A stretch of 64,000 nucleotides of DNA. Source: JAIWNK01 sp964453115. GTDB lineage: Bacteria; Chloroflexota; Anaerolineae; Anaerolineales; Anaerolineaceae. The stretch covers positions 16,662-80,661 of the forward strand of contig CAYVRT010000018.1 of NCBI GenBank assembly GCA_964453115.1, read 5' to 3'. Position 1 is the first letter of the stretch, and every line of letters begins with the position of its first letter. The translations under genes and the position numbers were made by a program. This document shows, in pieces, positions 26,045 through 33,611 of the stretch. A model generated the notes under the pieces. The model was not told the DNA's origin, did not search any database, and was given only the letters and a program-made list of their open reading frames with translations.

Positions 26045-27046
26045 ATGAAATCACTGATCCAAAAACTCGTTGAAAGCGTTGGCCCCTCAGGCTATGAAGG
26101 CGGCACGCGCGAAATCGTGCGCAGCGAAATTGTTGGCCTGGGCGATGAACAAACCACCGATGCCCTCGGCAACCTGATTGTGCGCAAAGGCCACAAGGCG
26201 CCCAATGGTCTGCGCATCATGCTTTCGGCCCACATGGACGAAATTGGCCTGATTGCCACCCACATTGATGAAAACGGCTTTGTGCGCTTCACCACCATTG
26301 GCGGTGTTCGCCCACACACCTGCTTTGGTGGAAGGGTACACTTCGTCAATGGTGTGCATGGCGTCATCGGCGGCGAACGCCTCGATTCTGCCGACAAGGT
26401 GCATAGCTTTGAGCAATTGTTCATTGATGTTGGCGCAACCAGCCGCAGCAATTGCCCGGTTAAAGTGGGCGATATGGCTGGCTTTGAGCGCCCCTTCCTC
26501 GATTTAGGTGATCGCCTCGTGGCAAAATCAATGGATGACCGAATTAGCGTCGCCGTACTGATTGAGGCACTGCGCCAATTCCCCACCAACAGCCCACACG
26601 AGGTCTACTTCGTCTTCAGCACACAGGAAGAAGTGGGTCTGCGCGGCGCAACTACCGCCGCCTATGCCATTGACCCCGAGCTTGGCATCTCGGTAGATGT
26701 CACAGCGACGGGCGACACCCCCAAAGGCCTCAAGATGGAAGTCGCCCTGGGCAAGGGCGCGGCCATCAAAGTGCGCGATGGTGGCATGCTCTCCGATCCG
26801 CGTTTGGTGCGTTTCCTGGTTGCCACAGCTGAACAGCACGGCATCCCATATCAGATGGAAATTCTGGAAGGCGGCACAACCGATGCACGCGTCATCCAGA
26901 TTACCCGCGCCGGTGTTCCTTCTGGCTGCATCTCCATTCCCTGCCGTTACATTCACAGCCCCTCCGAGATGGTAGATTACCGCGACGTGCAAACCGTGGT
27001 GCGCCTGCTGCTGACCGTGTTAAGCAGCCCCATCACACTCGAATAA
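26045..27046 (+). CDS. M42 family metallo-aminopeptidase (3)
   Basis: A 333-residue M42 peptidase with SAHMDEIGLIA, KSMDDRISVAVL, STQEEVGLRGATTAAY, DVTATGD and RYIHSPSE, all active-site positions retained. The ATG at 26045 has AAGGAG 7 nt upstream; a TTG one codon earlier is less likely. It follows copy 2 by 24 nt on the same strand. A 12-bp hairpin directly after the stop probably marks the end of the peptidase unit. Confidence 0.92.
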   Translation: MKSLIQKLVESVGPSGYEGGTREIVRSEIVGLGDEQTTDALGNLIVRKGHKAPNGLRIMLSAHMDEIGLIATHIDENGFVRFTTIGGVRPHTCFGGRVHFVNGVHGVIGGERLDSADKVHSFEQLFIDVGATSRSNCPVKVGDMAGFERPFLDLGDRLVAKSMDDRISVAVLIEALRQFPTNSPHEVYFVFSTQEEVGLRGATTAAYAIDPELGISVDVTATGDTPKGLKMEVALGKGAAIKVRDGGMLSDPRLVRFLVATAEQHGIPYQMEILEGGTTDARVIQITRAGVPSGCISIPCRYIHSPSEMVDYRDVQTVVRLLLTVLSSPITLE

Positions 27047-27058
27047 ACAGCCCCTGGA

Positions 27059-27091
27059 TTGGTCAGGTGGAGCATTTTTCCACCTGACCAA
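27059..27091 (+). terminator. Hairpin after the M42 operon
   Basis: TTGGTCAGGTGG and CCACCTGACCAA form a perfect 12-bp stem with loop AGCATTTTT. There is no T run after the stem, so it may terminate weakly or act as a 3' stabiliser. Confidence 0.5.
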
Positions 27092-27102
27092 CCAGAAATG
27101 AA

Positions 27103-28413
27103 ATGTCCACCCGCTGCGGCTTTCGCCCGGTTTTTCTTTTCCTCCAGGCCCTGCTCCTCGTAGGGCTGGCATCTTGCAATGTCTTAGGGTTGCAGACATC
27201 CACCCCGGCCAGTTCTTTGCCAACACCCACCAACCTGTCTCAAACCGCCGCCCTGCCGCCACAAGCAACCCCCACAAACCCACCCCCCAATCAACTCATC
27301 CTCTGGCTGCCAGCCTCCTTTGACCCCAACCTGCCCACGCCGGCCGGACAGGTGCTTGCGGCGCGCATCCAACAATTTGAGCAACAGCACAACCTGACCA
27401 TTCAGGTGCGCATCAAAGCGGTCAGCGGCCCGGGCGGCCTGCTCAATGCGCTCAGCGCAACCGCTCCAGCCGCACCCGCTGCCCTGCCCGACCTCATCGC
27501 ACTGCCACGCACCGACCTAGAAATTGCGGCCATCAAGAACCTCATCTATTCGCTCGATGAGCAAAGCGAGTTCAGCAACGACCCCGATTGGTACCCCTAC
27601 GCCCAACAACTTGCCAGCGTGCAAGGCAGCACCTTTGGCATCCCCTTTGCAGGCGATGCAATCGTCCTGCTCTACCGACCTTCCAAAACCAGCGTGCCAG
27701 CCAGCGATTGGGAAGAAGTGCTGCGCCAGAGTCAACCGGTCCTCTTTGCCGCCGGTGACCCACGCGCCTTGCACACCCTGGCGCTCTACCAGGCGGCGGG
27801 AGGGAATGTTGAGGATATGCAAAGCCGGCCAACGCTCAGCAGCGACGCACTGGAAGCCGTGCTGCGCTTCTACGACCTGGGCGGGCGCAGTGGCCTCTTC
27901 TCCTACAGCCTGACGCAACTGCGCGACGAGCCGCAAGCCTGGCAATTCTACAGCGAGCAACGCGGCCACCGTGTCATCACCTGGAGTTCTTACTACCTTT
28001 CCACCCGCCCAGCCGATACAACCATCACCAATTTACCAGCATTTCAGGGCCAAAGCGTCACCTCACCAGCCAGCGCCTGGCTGTGGGCCAGCGCCAGCCC
28101 CGACCCTGCCCGGCGCGCACTGGCAATTGCATTGGCTCAAGACCTGTCCGAAAGCAATTTTCAGGCGCAGTGGACAACAGCCAGCGGGTACCTGCCCACC
28201 CGTCCCAGCGCACTCAACACCTGGCAAGACCCCAGTTTGCGAACCATTTACGGGCTCATTCTGCCAACTGCCCAGGCCCTGCCGCGCAACGACCTGCTCT
28301 CCGTCCTTGGCCCGGCGCTGGAACAAGCCACCCAACAAGTGCTGCGTCAGGAATCCGACCCGCTCACCGCCGCACAAGCTGCCATCCAACGTCTGCAAAA
28401 CCCACAACCATGA
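27103..28413 (+). CDS. Extracellular solute-binding lipoprotein (family 1-like)
   Basis: A 436-residue lipoprotein with lipobox GLASC (Cys near residue 25), a Thr/Pro-rich linker to about residue 65, then a two-lobe binding-protein domain. QLILWLPASFDPN, ARIQQFEQQHNLTIQVRI, LPDLIALPRTDLEIAA, STFGIPFAGDAIVLLYRP and a late ASAWLWASASPDPARRALAIAL follow the order seen in sugar-binding (family 1) proteins. No ABC permease or ATPase gene is nearby, so it either shares a distant transporter or serves as an orphan sensor. It overlaps the next small gene by 4 nt (ATGA). Confidence 0.82.
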   Translation: MSTRCGFRPVFLFLQALLLVGLASCNVLGLQTSTPASSLPTPTNLSQTAALPPQATPTNPPPNQLILWLPASFDPNLPTPAGQVLAARIQQFEQQHNLTIQVRIKAVSGPGGLLNALSATAPAAPAALPDLIALPRTDLEIAAIKNLIYSLDEQSEFSNDPDWYPYAQQLASVQGSTFGIPFAGDAIVLLYRPSKTSVPASDWEEVLRQSQPVLFAAGDPRALHTLALYQAAGGNVEDMQSRPTLSSDALEAVLRFYDLGGRSGLFSYSLTQLRDEPQAWQFYSEQRGHRVITWSSYYLSTRPADTTITNLPAFQGQSVTSPASAWLWASASPDPARRALAIALAQDLSESNFQAQWTTASGYLPTRPSALNTWQDPSLRTIYGLILPTAQALPRNDLLSVLGPALEQATQQVLRQESDPLTAAQAAIQRLQNPQP

Positions 28414-28658
28414 AAAAACGCCTGGCCCTGCTCTGCCTGCTTTTGCCTGGCGCACTGCTGATTGGCGCTTGCGCCCTGACCGGCAGTGTGGGAATTTCTC
28501 TCTCCAACCCCACCGTCACCCCCACCCCCAACCCACAACTCACCTTTGATTACTCAGCCAACCTCACACAAGGCATCCTTTTCGGTGCTGTCATTCTAGC
28601 CATCGTCATCATTGGTGGAACAATGAGTGTCATTTCCTCCAATCAGCGCAAAAAATGA
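28410..28658 (+). CDS. 82-residue lipoprotein with a C-terminal membrane helix
   Basis: An 82-residue protein. The lipobox GACAL lies near residue 21, followed by a short Thr/Pro segment, then a membrane helix (GILFGAVILAIVIIGGTMSVI) and a basic tail NQRKK. A lipid anchor at one end and a helix at the other would hold the loop tightly at the outer membrane face. The start overlaps the solute-binding-protein stop (ATGA), so the two are coupled and may work together. No family is recognised. Confidence 0.7.
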   Translation: MKKRLALLCLLLPGALLIGACALTGSVGISLSNPTVTPTPNPQLTFDYSANLTQGILFGAVILAIVIIGGTMSVISSNQRKK

Positions 28659-28692
28659 ACGTTCTTTGAAACCCACTCCCCCCAAAATTCGT

Positions 28693-28698
28693 TATAAT
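28693..28698 (+). promoter_or_regulatory. -10 box of the bactofilin-like gene
   Basis: TATAAT about 70 nt before the ATG, with a leader that contains TGCTCT-N9-AGAGCA, a small hairpin, and a GGAGG site 7 nt before the start. No convincing -35. Confidence 0.5.
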
Positions 28699-28769
28699 CA
28701 ATACTAGAATTTATCTGCTCTGATCCTTTTAGAGCATCTGCATCCATCTTTTTCCCCGGAGGTTCTCGC

Positions 28770-30164
28770 ATGACTCTCAAATCTCTTTCTCCCTTGCGCT
28801 GGCTGGTAATTTCCTGCCTGGTGTTGAGCGCCCTGCTCAGCAGCACCCAACCAGCCTCAGCCACAGCCATTGATGATGATGGCAAAATTGGCTCAACCGA
28901 AACAATTGACGATGATGTATTGCTCGGCGCCCAAACTGTAACGATGGACGGCACCGTGAATGGGATGGTTTTTGCCTTTGGCAATGACATCACCATCAAT
29001 GGCACCATCAATGGCGACCTGATCGCGGCTGGCAGCAACATCACCATCTCGCCCACAGCACGCATCAAAGGCAATGCCTTCCTTGGCGGCCAAACAATCA
29101 ATGTTCAAGGTGCGGTGGAAGGATCGGTACTGGTTGGTTCCAGTACCCTCAACCTGGGCTATAAGGCCACCATCAATCGCAACGTCTATTTTGGCGGCTA
29201 CTCCTTCGAAGCCCAATCCGACACAGTCATCAACAAAGACGTTAATCTGAGTGCCTATCAAGCCATCCTGGCCGGCAATATCAAAGGCAATGTCAACATC
29301 GAGGCGGGCGCGATTGAAATTAAGGGCCGCGTTGGCGGCGATGCCACGCTGAATGTAGAAGGCCCAAGCGAGAGCCAGGACACCACCTTCTTCCCAACGT
29401 TCGGCATTCCCATCCCCCCGCCCATCCCCAGCGGGTTGCGCATCTCACCCGAGGCACAAATTGGCGGCAAATTGACCTATACCAGCCCGGTTGAGCAAAC
29501 AGCCAGCATTCAATCGCAGCCCAAAGGTGGCACCACCTTCAAGACGCCCGTCCCCGGCGAACAAACCAGCCCTCAGGCACCCGCCACCCCCAGCATCACC
29601 TACCGCATTCCCTTCCTTGGCTGGGTATTTGACTTCCTGCGCAAGCTGGTTACTCTGCTGCTGCTTGGGGCATTGGCCCTGTGGCTCATCCCTGGCGTGC
29701 TGCAAAAAACAATCGAATTCCTGCGCAGCAAACCGCTGCCTTCGCTCGGCATGGGCGCGGCCTCGCTGGTTGTTGGCTATGGCGGCGGGGTATTGGTTGG
29801 CATCCTGTTACTGGCGCTCAGCCTGCTGCTGGGCCTGATGACGCTCGAAAGCCTGAGCCGGATTGTCTCCAGCGTTGGCTTCTCCAGCCTGGGCCTGTTG
29901 TTCGTCTTCTTCTGGCTGCTGGTCAGCTTTGGCAGCAAACTGGTTGTCTCCTACCTGATTGGTGACCTATTGCTGGAAAAGATTGCTGCCAATTCTCGGA
30001 ACCGCAAAATCTGGGCAATGGTCAGCGGGGTGCTGGTCTATACGCTGGTTGCCAGCCTGCCGCTGGTGGGCTGGTTAATTGCCTTGCTGGTCACGCTCTT
30101 TGGCCTGGGCGCGCTATGGTTCCTGGGGCGCTCCTACTGGCAAAAGAAAACCATCGCAGCCTAA
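28770..30164 (+). CDS. Secreted bactofilin-like beta-helix fused to a membrane domain
   Basis: A 464-residue protein with a signal peptide (1-31). A right-handed beta-helix built of short repeats (DDDVLLGAQTVTMDGTVNG, GNDITINGTINGDLIAAG and so on) spans residues 35-200, as in polymer-forming bactofilins. A Pro-rich linker (200-285) follows, then four or five membrane helices (285-455). Classical bactofilins are cytoplasmic and lack membrane domains. Here the signal peptide places the beta-helix outside and the C-terminus embeds it. It may organise the envelope. It converges on the phosphodiesterase gene with a 5-nt gap. Confidence 0.82.
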   Translation: MTLKSLSPLRWLVISCLVLSALLSSTQPASATAIDDDGKIGSTETIDDDVLLGAQTVTMDGTVNGMVFAFGNDITINGTINGDLIAAGSNITISPTARIKGNAFLGGQTINVQGAVEGSVLVGSSTLNLGYKATINRNVYFGGYSFEAQSDTVINKDVNLSAYQAILAGNIKGNVNIEAGAIEIKGRVGGDATLNVEGPSESQDTTFFPTFGIPIPPPIPSGLRISPEAQIGGKLTYTSPVEQTASIQSQPKGGTTFKTPVPGEQTSPQAPATPSITYRIPFLGWVFDFLRKLVTLLLLGALALWLIPGVLQKTIEFLRSKPLPSLGMGAASLVVGYGGGVLVGILLLALSLLLGLMTLESLSRIVSSVGFSSLGLLFVFFWLLVSFGSKLVVSYLIGDLLLEKIAANSRNRKIWAMVSGVLVYTLVASLPLVGWLIALLVTLFGLGALWFLGRSYWQKKTIAA

Positions 30165-30169
30165 ACCGG

Positions 30170-31444
30170 TTAAATCACCAACCCTACCAGGGGCGTCAAC
30201 ATCTCAATTTCGCTGACGCCACCATGCCGCCCCTGGAGGGGATTCTCTCGGTTCGCCCACCACCAATAGGCGTTTCCATCCGGCACGGCCACCCAATCGC
30301 CGATGCGGTCACGCACCCGTTCATACACATCTCCATCACCAAACAAACCCGCCGCCAGCAATTCCTGACCGCGGCGCAATGCAAACACACCCGGCCAGGT
30401 CTGCGCCACATAACGCAGCAAACGTTCCTCATGCCCAGGACGGACAAAGAGGAACGGCAAACGCGCCTCACTACTCGGCACCATTACCAAACATTCCAGC
30501 AACTGCGGATGATTCTTCAAATCATAAGCCGCCTGCTTGGGCGTGTGCAAATGGCCGTGATCCGCTGTTAGCAAGAGCAACGTATCGCCGCGCCCCGCTG
30601 CACGCAGACTGCGCACAAAGCGCGCCAGGGAGAGCGTAAACAGCTCATATTCCAATTCCACGCGCACATCATCCGGCCCATAACGGTGCGAAAGCTCATC
30701 CAGGTCTCCCCAATAGATCCAGGTGTAGGTTGGTTGATCGCCAGCCTCATCCAAATGTCGGGCAACATTGACCCATAAATCGCTCAAATTGCGAAACGGC
30801 AGCAATTCACAATCACGCTGCAACATGGTCGAAAGCCCAGAATAAGCGATGGAATGATGCTGACAGGCAACACAGCGCACACCCTGCTGCGACAAATGTG
30901 GCCCCAACGTTGGCACGGGCAAAAAAGTCTCCGGGGCAAAGCCTGCTCGCCGCAGACCGCCCACATCGCCCGGAGAACTGGCTGCCGCATGGGTAATCAG
31001 ATTCGCAATCAGGCCATATTCTTTCAGCCACACTTCATAGCCAACAACACCGTGCGCCGCTGGCGCTTGTCCCGTCCAAAGCGTTGTGAGCGCCGCCGAA
31101 GTAGTGCTTGGCACCACGCTGGTCAAGGGGGCAATCATCCCCGGCCCATTCAAAATCTCGCCCCAGCCATACAACGCCTGACGCCGCAAGAAGAAATCTA
31201 ACCCCAACCCATCCACCAACAACAGCAACACATGTCGGAACGATGTCCCCGGTGCGCTCAGGAGCGGCTCGGAGAGCGGTGATGCGCCAAACGTTGGAAC
31301 ACCCAGCCAATGGCAAAGGCTGCCCGGCAAATTAACCAGCGAAGCCCCGGCATAGGCCGGATACACCACATCAGCCCCTAAATCAATCCCCGGCAAGCGA
31401 TGAGCTTTCAGGCCCGGAAGCAATTGCGAAACAAGTGATTGCAT
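30170..31444 (-). CDS. Alkaline-phosphatase-superfamily phosphodiesterase/pyrophosphatase
   Basis: A 424-residue protein of the type I phosphodiesterase/nucleotide pyrophosphatase family. HVLLLLVDGLGLDF holds the first metal Asp. VPSTTSAALTTLWTG gives the nucleophile Thr/Ser. Later metal ligands are in IYWGDLDELSHRYGPDD and LLTADHGHLHT. No signal peptide is evident, so it should be cytoplasmic. Substrate is uncertain: relatives cleave nucleotide phosphodiesters or phosphonates. The ATG at 31444 is chosen because GGAG lies 10 nt upstream; two earlier in-frame ATGs are too close to that site. Confidence 0.85.
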   Translation of the reverse strand: MQSLVSQLLPGLKAHRLPGIDLGADVVYPAYAGASLVNLPGSLCHWLGVPTFGASPLSEPLLSAPGTSFRHVLLLLVDGLGLDFFLRRQALYGWGEILNGPGMIAPLTSVVPSTTSAALTTLWTGQAPAAHGVVGYEVWLKEYGLIANLITHAAASSPGDVGGLRRAGFAPETFLPVPTLGPHLSQQGVRCVACQHHSIAYSGLSTMLQRDCELLPFRNLSDLWVNVARHLDEAGDQPTYTWIYWGDLDELSHRYGPDDVRVELEYELFTLSLARFVRSLRAAGRGDTLLLLTADHGHLHTPKQAAYDLKNHPQLLECLVMVPSSEARLPFLFVRPGHEERLLRYVAQTWPGVFALRRGQELLAAGLFGDGDVYERVRDRIGDWVAVPDGNAYWWWANRENPLQGRHGGVSEIEMLTPLVGLVI

Positions 31445-31501
31445 GAAACCCATTCTCCAAAGCAAGATACCGTATCATACCACATCTCCCTCTTGGAGTT
31501 G

Positions 31502-31510
31502 TGCTATAAT
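31502..31510 (+). promoter_or_regulatory. Extended -10 promoter of the phosphoribosyltransferase gene
   Basis: TGCTATAAT with a perfect hexamer at 31505-31510. The gene starts 32 nt downstream and has its own GGGAG site. Confidence 0.55.
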
Positions 31511-31541
31511 GGAATTGCCTATCCTGTTGTTGGGAGTTTCC

Positions 31542-32063
31542 ATGTCCATTCCTTCGCCAACCCGGCGCGAATTGCTTAGCTGGAATGAATTTGATCGCCT
31601 GATTGACCACCTGCTGCCACAATTCGAGGTTGAATTTGATGCCCTGCTGCTGATCACCACCGGCGGAATCGTACCGGGGGGCGTCCTGGCAGAAGCGCTC
31701 AAACAGACCGTCCTCTTCACTGCCTCGGTAGATTTTCCTGCATTGCAAAACGTCAGCGAAGAAGAACACACCCGGTTACGTGCCTGGCCTAACTTTTTGG
31801 AATTCCCTGCGAATGAGATGTTGCGCGGACGGCGCGTTCTGGTTGTGGACGATGTGTGGGGGTCAGGACGCACCATAACAGCAGTCCGGCACCGCACCGT
31901 TGCAGCAGGTGCCGTTGCCTACACCTGCGTCCTGCACTTCAACCCCTACCGAAGCCTGTTCGGCAATTTGCGCCCCGATTACTATGCCGCCACGACCGAT
32001 GCCTATATCATTTATCCCTGGGAAGTTTCACGCGGCCCCGATTTTGTGCTGCGCGGGTTATAG
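31542..32063 (+). CDS. Phosphoribosyltransferase family protein
   Basis: A 173-residue protein with the PRPP-binding motif RRVLVVDDVWGSGRTI near residue 95 and an N-terminal WNEFDRLIDHLLPQ helix. The order matches the type I PRTase fold (xanthine/hypoxanthine PRTase-like, including PRTases that lack a known base). The second conserved element, LLLITTGGIVPGGVLAEAL, is the PPi loop region. Which base is used is not readable. The ATG at 31542 follows GGGAG by 5 nt; an upstream ATG at 31509 lies inside the -10 box and is rejected. The 3' end overlaps the convergent DNA methyltransferase by 6 nt. Confidence 0.83.
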   Translation: MSIPSPTRRELLSWNEFDRLIDHLLPQFEVEFDALLLITTGGIVPGGVLAEALKQTVLFTASVDFPALQNVSEEEHTRLRAWPNFLEFPANEMLRGRRVLVVDDVWGSGRTITAVRHRTVAAGAVAYTCVLHFNPYRSLFGNLRPDYYAATTDAYIIYPWEVSRGPDFVLRGL

Positions 32064-32888
32064 CCCCCACCACTCCACTGCCTGACCAGCAAACCGTTTG
32101 CGCATCACCTCGATTGCCTGCGGATTGTTATCCACAAGGATGAAGGAGCGCCCCCACTTCAGGCACACTTCGCCAACGGTTCCGCTGCCTGCAAAAAAAT
32201 CCAGCACACAATCACCCGGATGGGAGGAAGCACGCACAATTCGCTCAACAATGCCGAGCGGTTTTTGGGTCGGATAACCGGTGCGCTCGCGTCCATGGGT
32301 TGGCACAATCGTATGCCACCAGGTATCGGTTGGCAGTTTGCCGCGCGCCGCCTTCTCTGGGCCAACCAGCCCCGGCGCCATGTAGGGAATGCGCTCAATA
32401 TCCTCAACATTAAACGTATATTGCTTGGGGTCTTTGGCATACCACAAGATGTTATCATGCTTGGGTGGCCACTTTTTGCGCGTCCGTGCGCCATAGTCAT
32501 AGGCCCAGATGATCTCATTCAAAAAGCTCGCCCGGCCAAAAATCTGGTCAAGCAACACCTTGCAATAATGCACTTCGCGATAATCAATGTGAAAATACAG
32601 GCTGCCGTGCGGTTTCAGCACCCGGTAAGCCTCCAACAGGCGCGGGCGCAAAAAGCCCAAAAAGTCATCAAACTCATCCGGATAGGCCCCACTCCCCATG
32701 CGCACCGTTTGATAACGCTGCCCACCAAAGCCCACCCGGTCGCCCTGCTCCGAACGCAGCGTCTGAATGCGCGTGCGCACCTGCACCTTGCCCGTGTTGA
32801 ATGGCGGGTCAATATAAATCAGGTCAATCGTCTCATTGGCAAGCGATTGCAAAACCGGTAAATTATCGCCAAAATAAACACAGTTCAT
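32058..32888 (-). CDS. Orphan DNA methyltransferase, N4/N6 beta-class order
   Basis: A 276-residue site-specific DNA methyltransferase. The catalytic motif DLIYIDPPFNTGK (DPPF at 27-30) precedes the AdoMet motif LDFFAGSGTVGEV (FAGSGT at 232-237), which is the beta-class order. A central specificity region contains DYGARTRKKWPPKHDNILWYAK, the usual region around motif VIII of this family. DPPF suggests N6-adenine or N4-cytosine as target. No restriction endonuclease lies next to it; a small membrane protein precedes it with an ATGA overlap. It may therefore regulate or protect rather than restrict. Confidence 0.9.
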   Translation of the reverse strand: MNCVYFGDNLPVLQSLANETIDLIYIDPPFNTGKVQVRTRIQTLRSEQGDRVGFGGQRYQTVRMGSGAYPDEFDDFLGFLRPRLLEAYRVLKPHGSLYFHIDYREVHYCKVLLDQIFGRASFLNEIIWAYDYGARTRKKWPPKHDNILWYAKDPKQYTFNVEDIERIPYMAPGLVGPEKAARGKLPTDTWWHTIVPTHGRERTGYPTQKPLGIVERIVRASSHPGDCVLDFFAGSGTVGEVCLKWGRSFILVDNNPQAIEVMRKRFAGQAVEWWGL

Positions 32889-33502
32889 GGATGGGGATAG
32901 AGTGTATTCTGTTGCGGGGTTCCCGGCAAATAGAGAACACAGACCGCCGCTCCAGGCTGCAAGCGTGCTTCCAGATTCTGCAAAGTCGTTACCTGCCCCG
33001 TGTAGGAAACCCCATTGAGCTGAAATTGATAGTGAATCACCCAGGGGTTGCGGTTATTAACCTGTACCATCAAGTTCTGCTGCACATCGCTCACCTGCCC
33101 GCGCACTGCCTCACCAAAGCGCAATACATTCACCGTCCCCAGCGCCCGATAGTAACCATTGCGCAGCAGAATCGCCCCAACGATGAAAAGCACCATGCCA
33201 ACGAAGAAGAACGGCACGCCAACAATCGCAGTCACAATTCCCAGCGTCAGAAAAACACCAACCATCGTGAAGATGCCCCCAAGTGTAAACAAGGCCCCGC
33301 CAGCAATTGTTCCAGCATGCGAAAAGGCCAGCCGCCAGGCATAGGAATCGGCAAATGGGCGCGGGGCGGAGGGCGGCCAGGCAAGATCATCCGTCAGGCG
33401 GTCTTGCGCTGCTGGCAACGGCCCGCCACAATTGCTACAACTTGGCTGAAAAGCCGCATAACTCGTCGTACACCATGGACAGGTGATCAAAGCAACCTCC
33501 AT
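32885..33502 (-). CDS. Zinc-ribbon membrane protein with DUF3592-like beta domain
   Basis: A 205-residue protein. An N-terminal zinc ribbon (CPWCTTSYAAFQPSCSNCGG) uses two CxxC pairs. Two membrane helices follow (about 70-115; FTLGGIFTMVGVFLTLGIV and FFFVGMVLFIVGAILL), then a C-terminal domain of about 90 residues with GEAVRGQVSDVQQN and IHYQFQLNGVSYTGQV, the DUF3592-like pattern. Function is unknown. The stop overlaps the methyltransferase start, so they are co-translated. A -10 box TATAAT lies 20 nt upstream of its ATG. Confidence 0.75.
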   Translation of the reverse strand: MEVALITCPWCTTSYAAFQPSCSNCGGPLPAAQDRLTDDLAWPPSAPRPFADSYAWRLAFSHAGTIAGGALFTLGGIFTMVGVFLTLGIVTAIVGVPFFFVGMVLFIVGAILLRNGYYRALGTVNVLRFGEAVRGQVSDVQQNLMVQVNNRNPWVIHYQFQLNGVSYTGQVTTLQNLEARLQPGAAVCVLYLPGTPQQNTLYPHP

Positions 33503-33521
33503 TCACTACTACAATAAACCA

Positions 33522-33527
33522 ATTATA
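33522..33527 (-). promoter_or_regulatory. -10 box of the zinc-ribbon protein/methyltransferase pair
   Basis: Minus-strand TATAAT in GGTATAATTGG; the 5' untranslated leader would be about 12 nt with no obvious ribosome site. Confidence 0.5.
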
Positions 33528-33553
33528 CCATCTGCAATCCCAAGAGCTGATGC

Positions 33554-33580
33554 AACAGCCCCATCATAGATGAGGCTGTT
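33554..33580. repeat. 12-bp hairpin without a U tract
   Basis: AACAGCCCCATC and GATGAGGCTGTT pair over 12 bp with a 3-nt loop, one of the pairs being a wobble on transcription. It lies downstream of the serpin stop (minus strand) and upstream of the zinc-ribbon gene promoter. No T run follows on either strand, so a terminator role is uncertain. Confidence 0.55.
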
Positions 33581-33611
33581 CACAGACACTTATGTCGTTA
33601 ACCGGCGTCTT

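Noticed and set aside
27059..27091. Strong intrinsic terminator after the M42 genes
   Set aside because: The stem is perfect, but no T run follows it, so it is listed only as a hairpin with moderate support.
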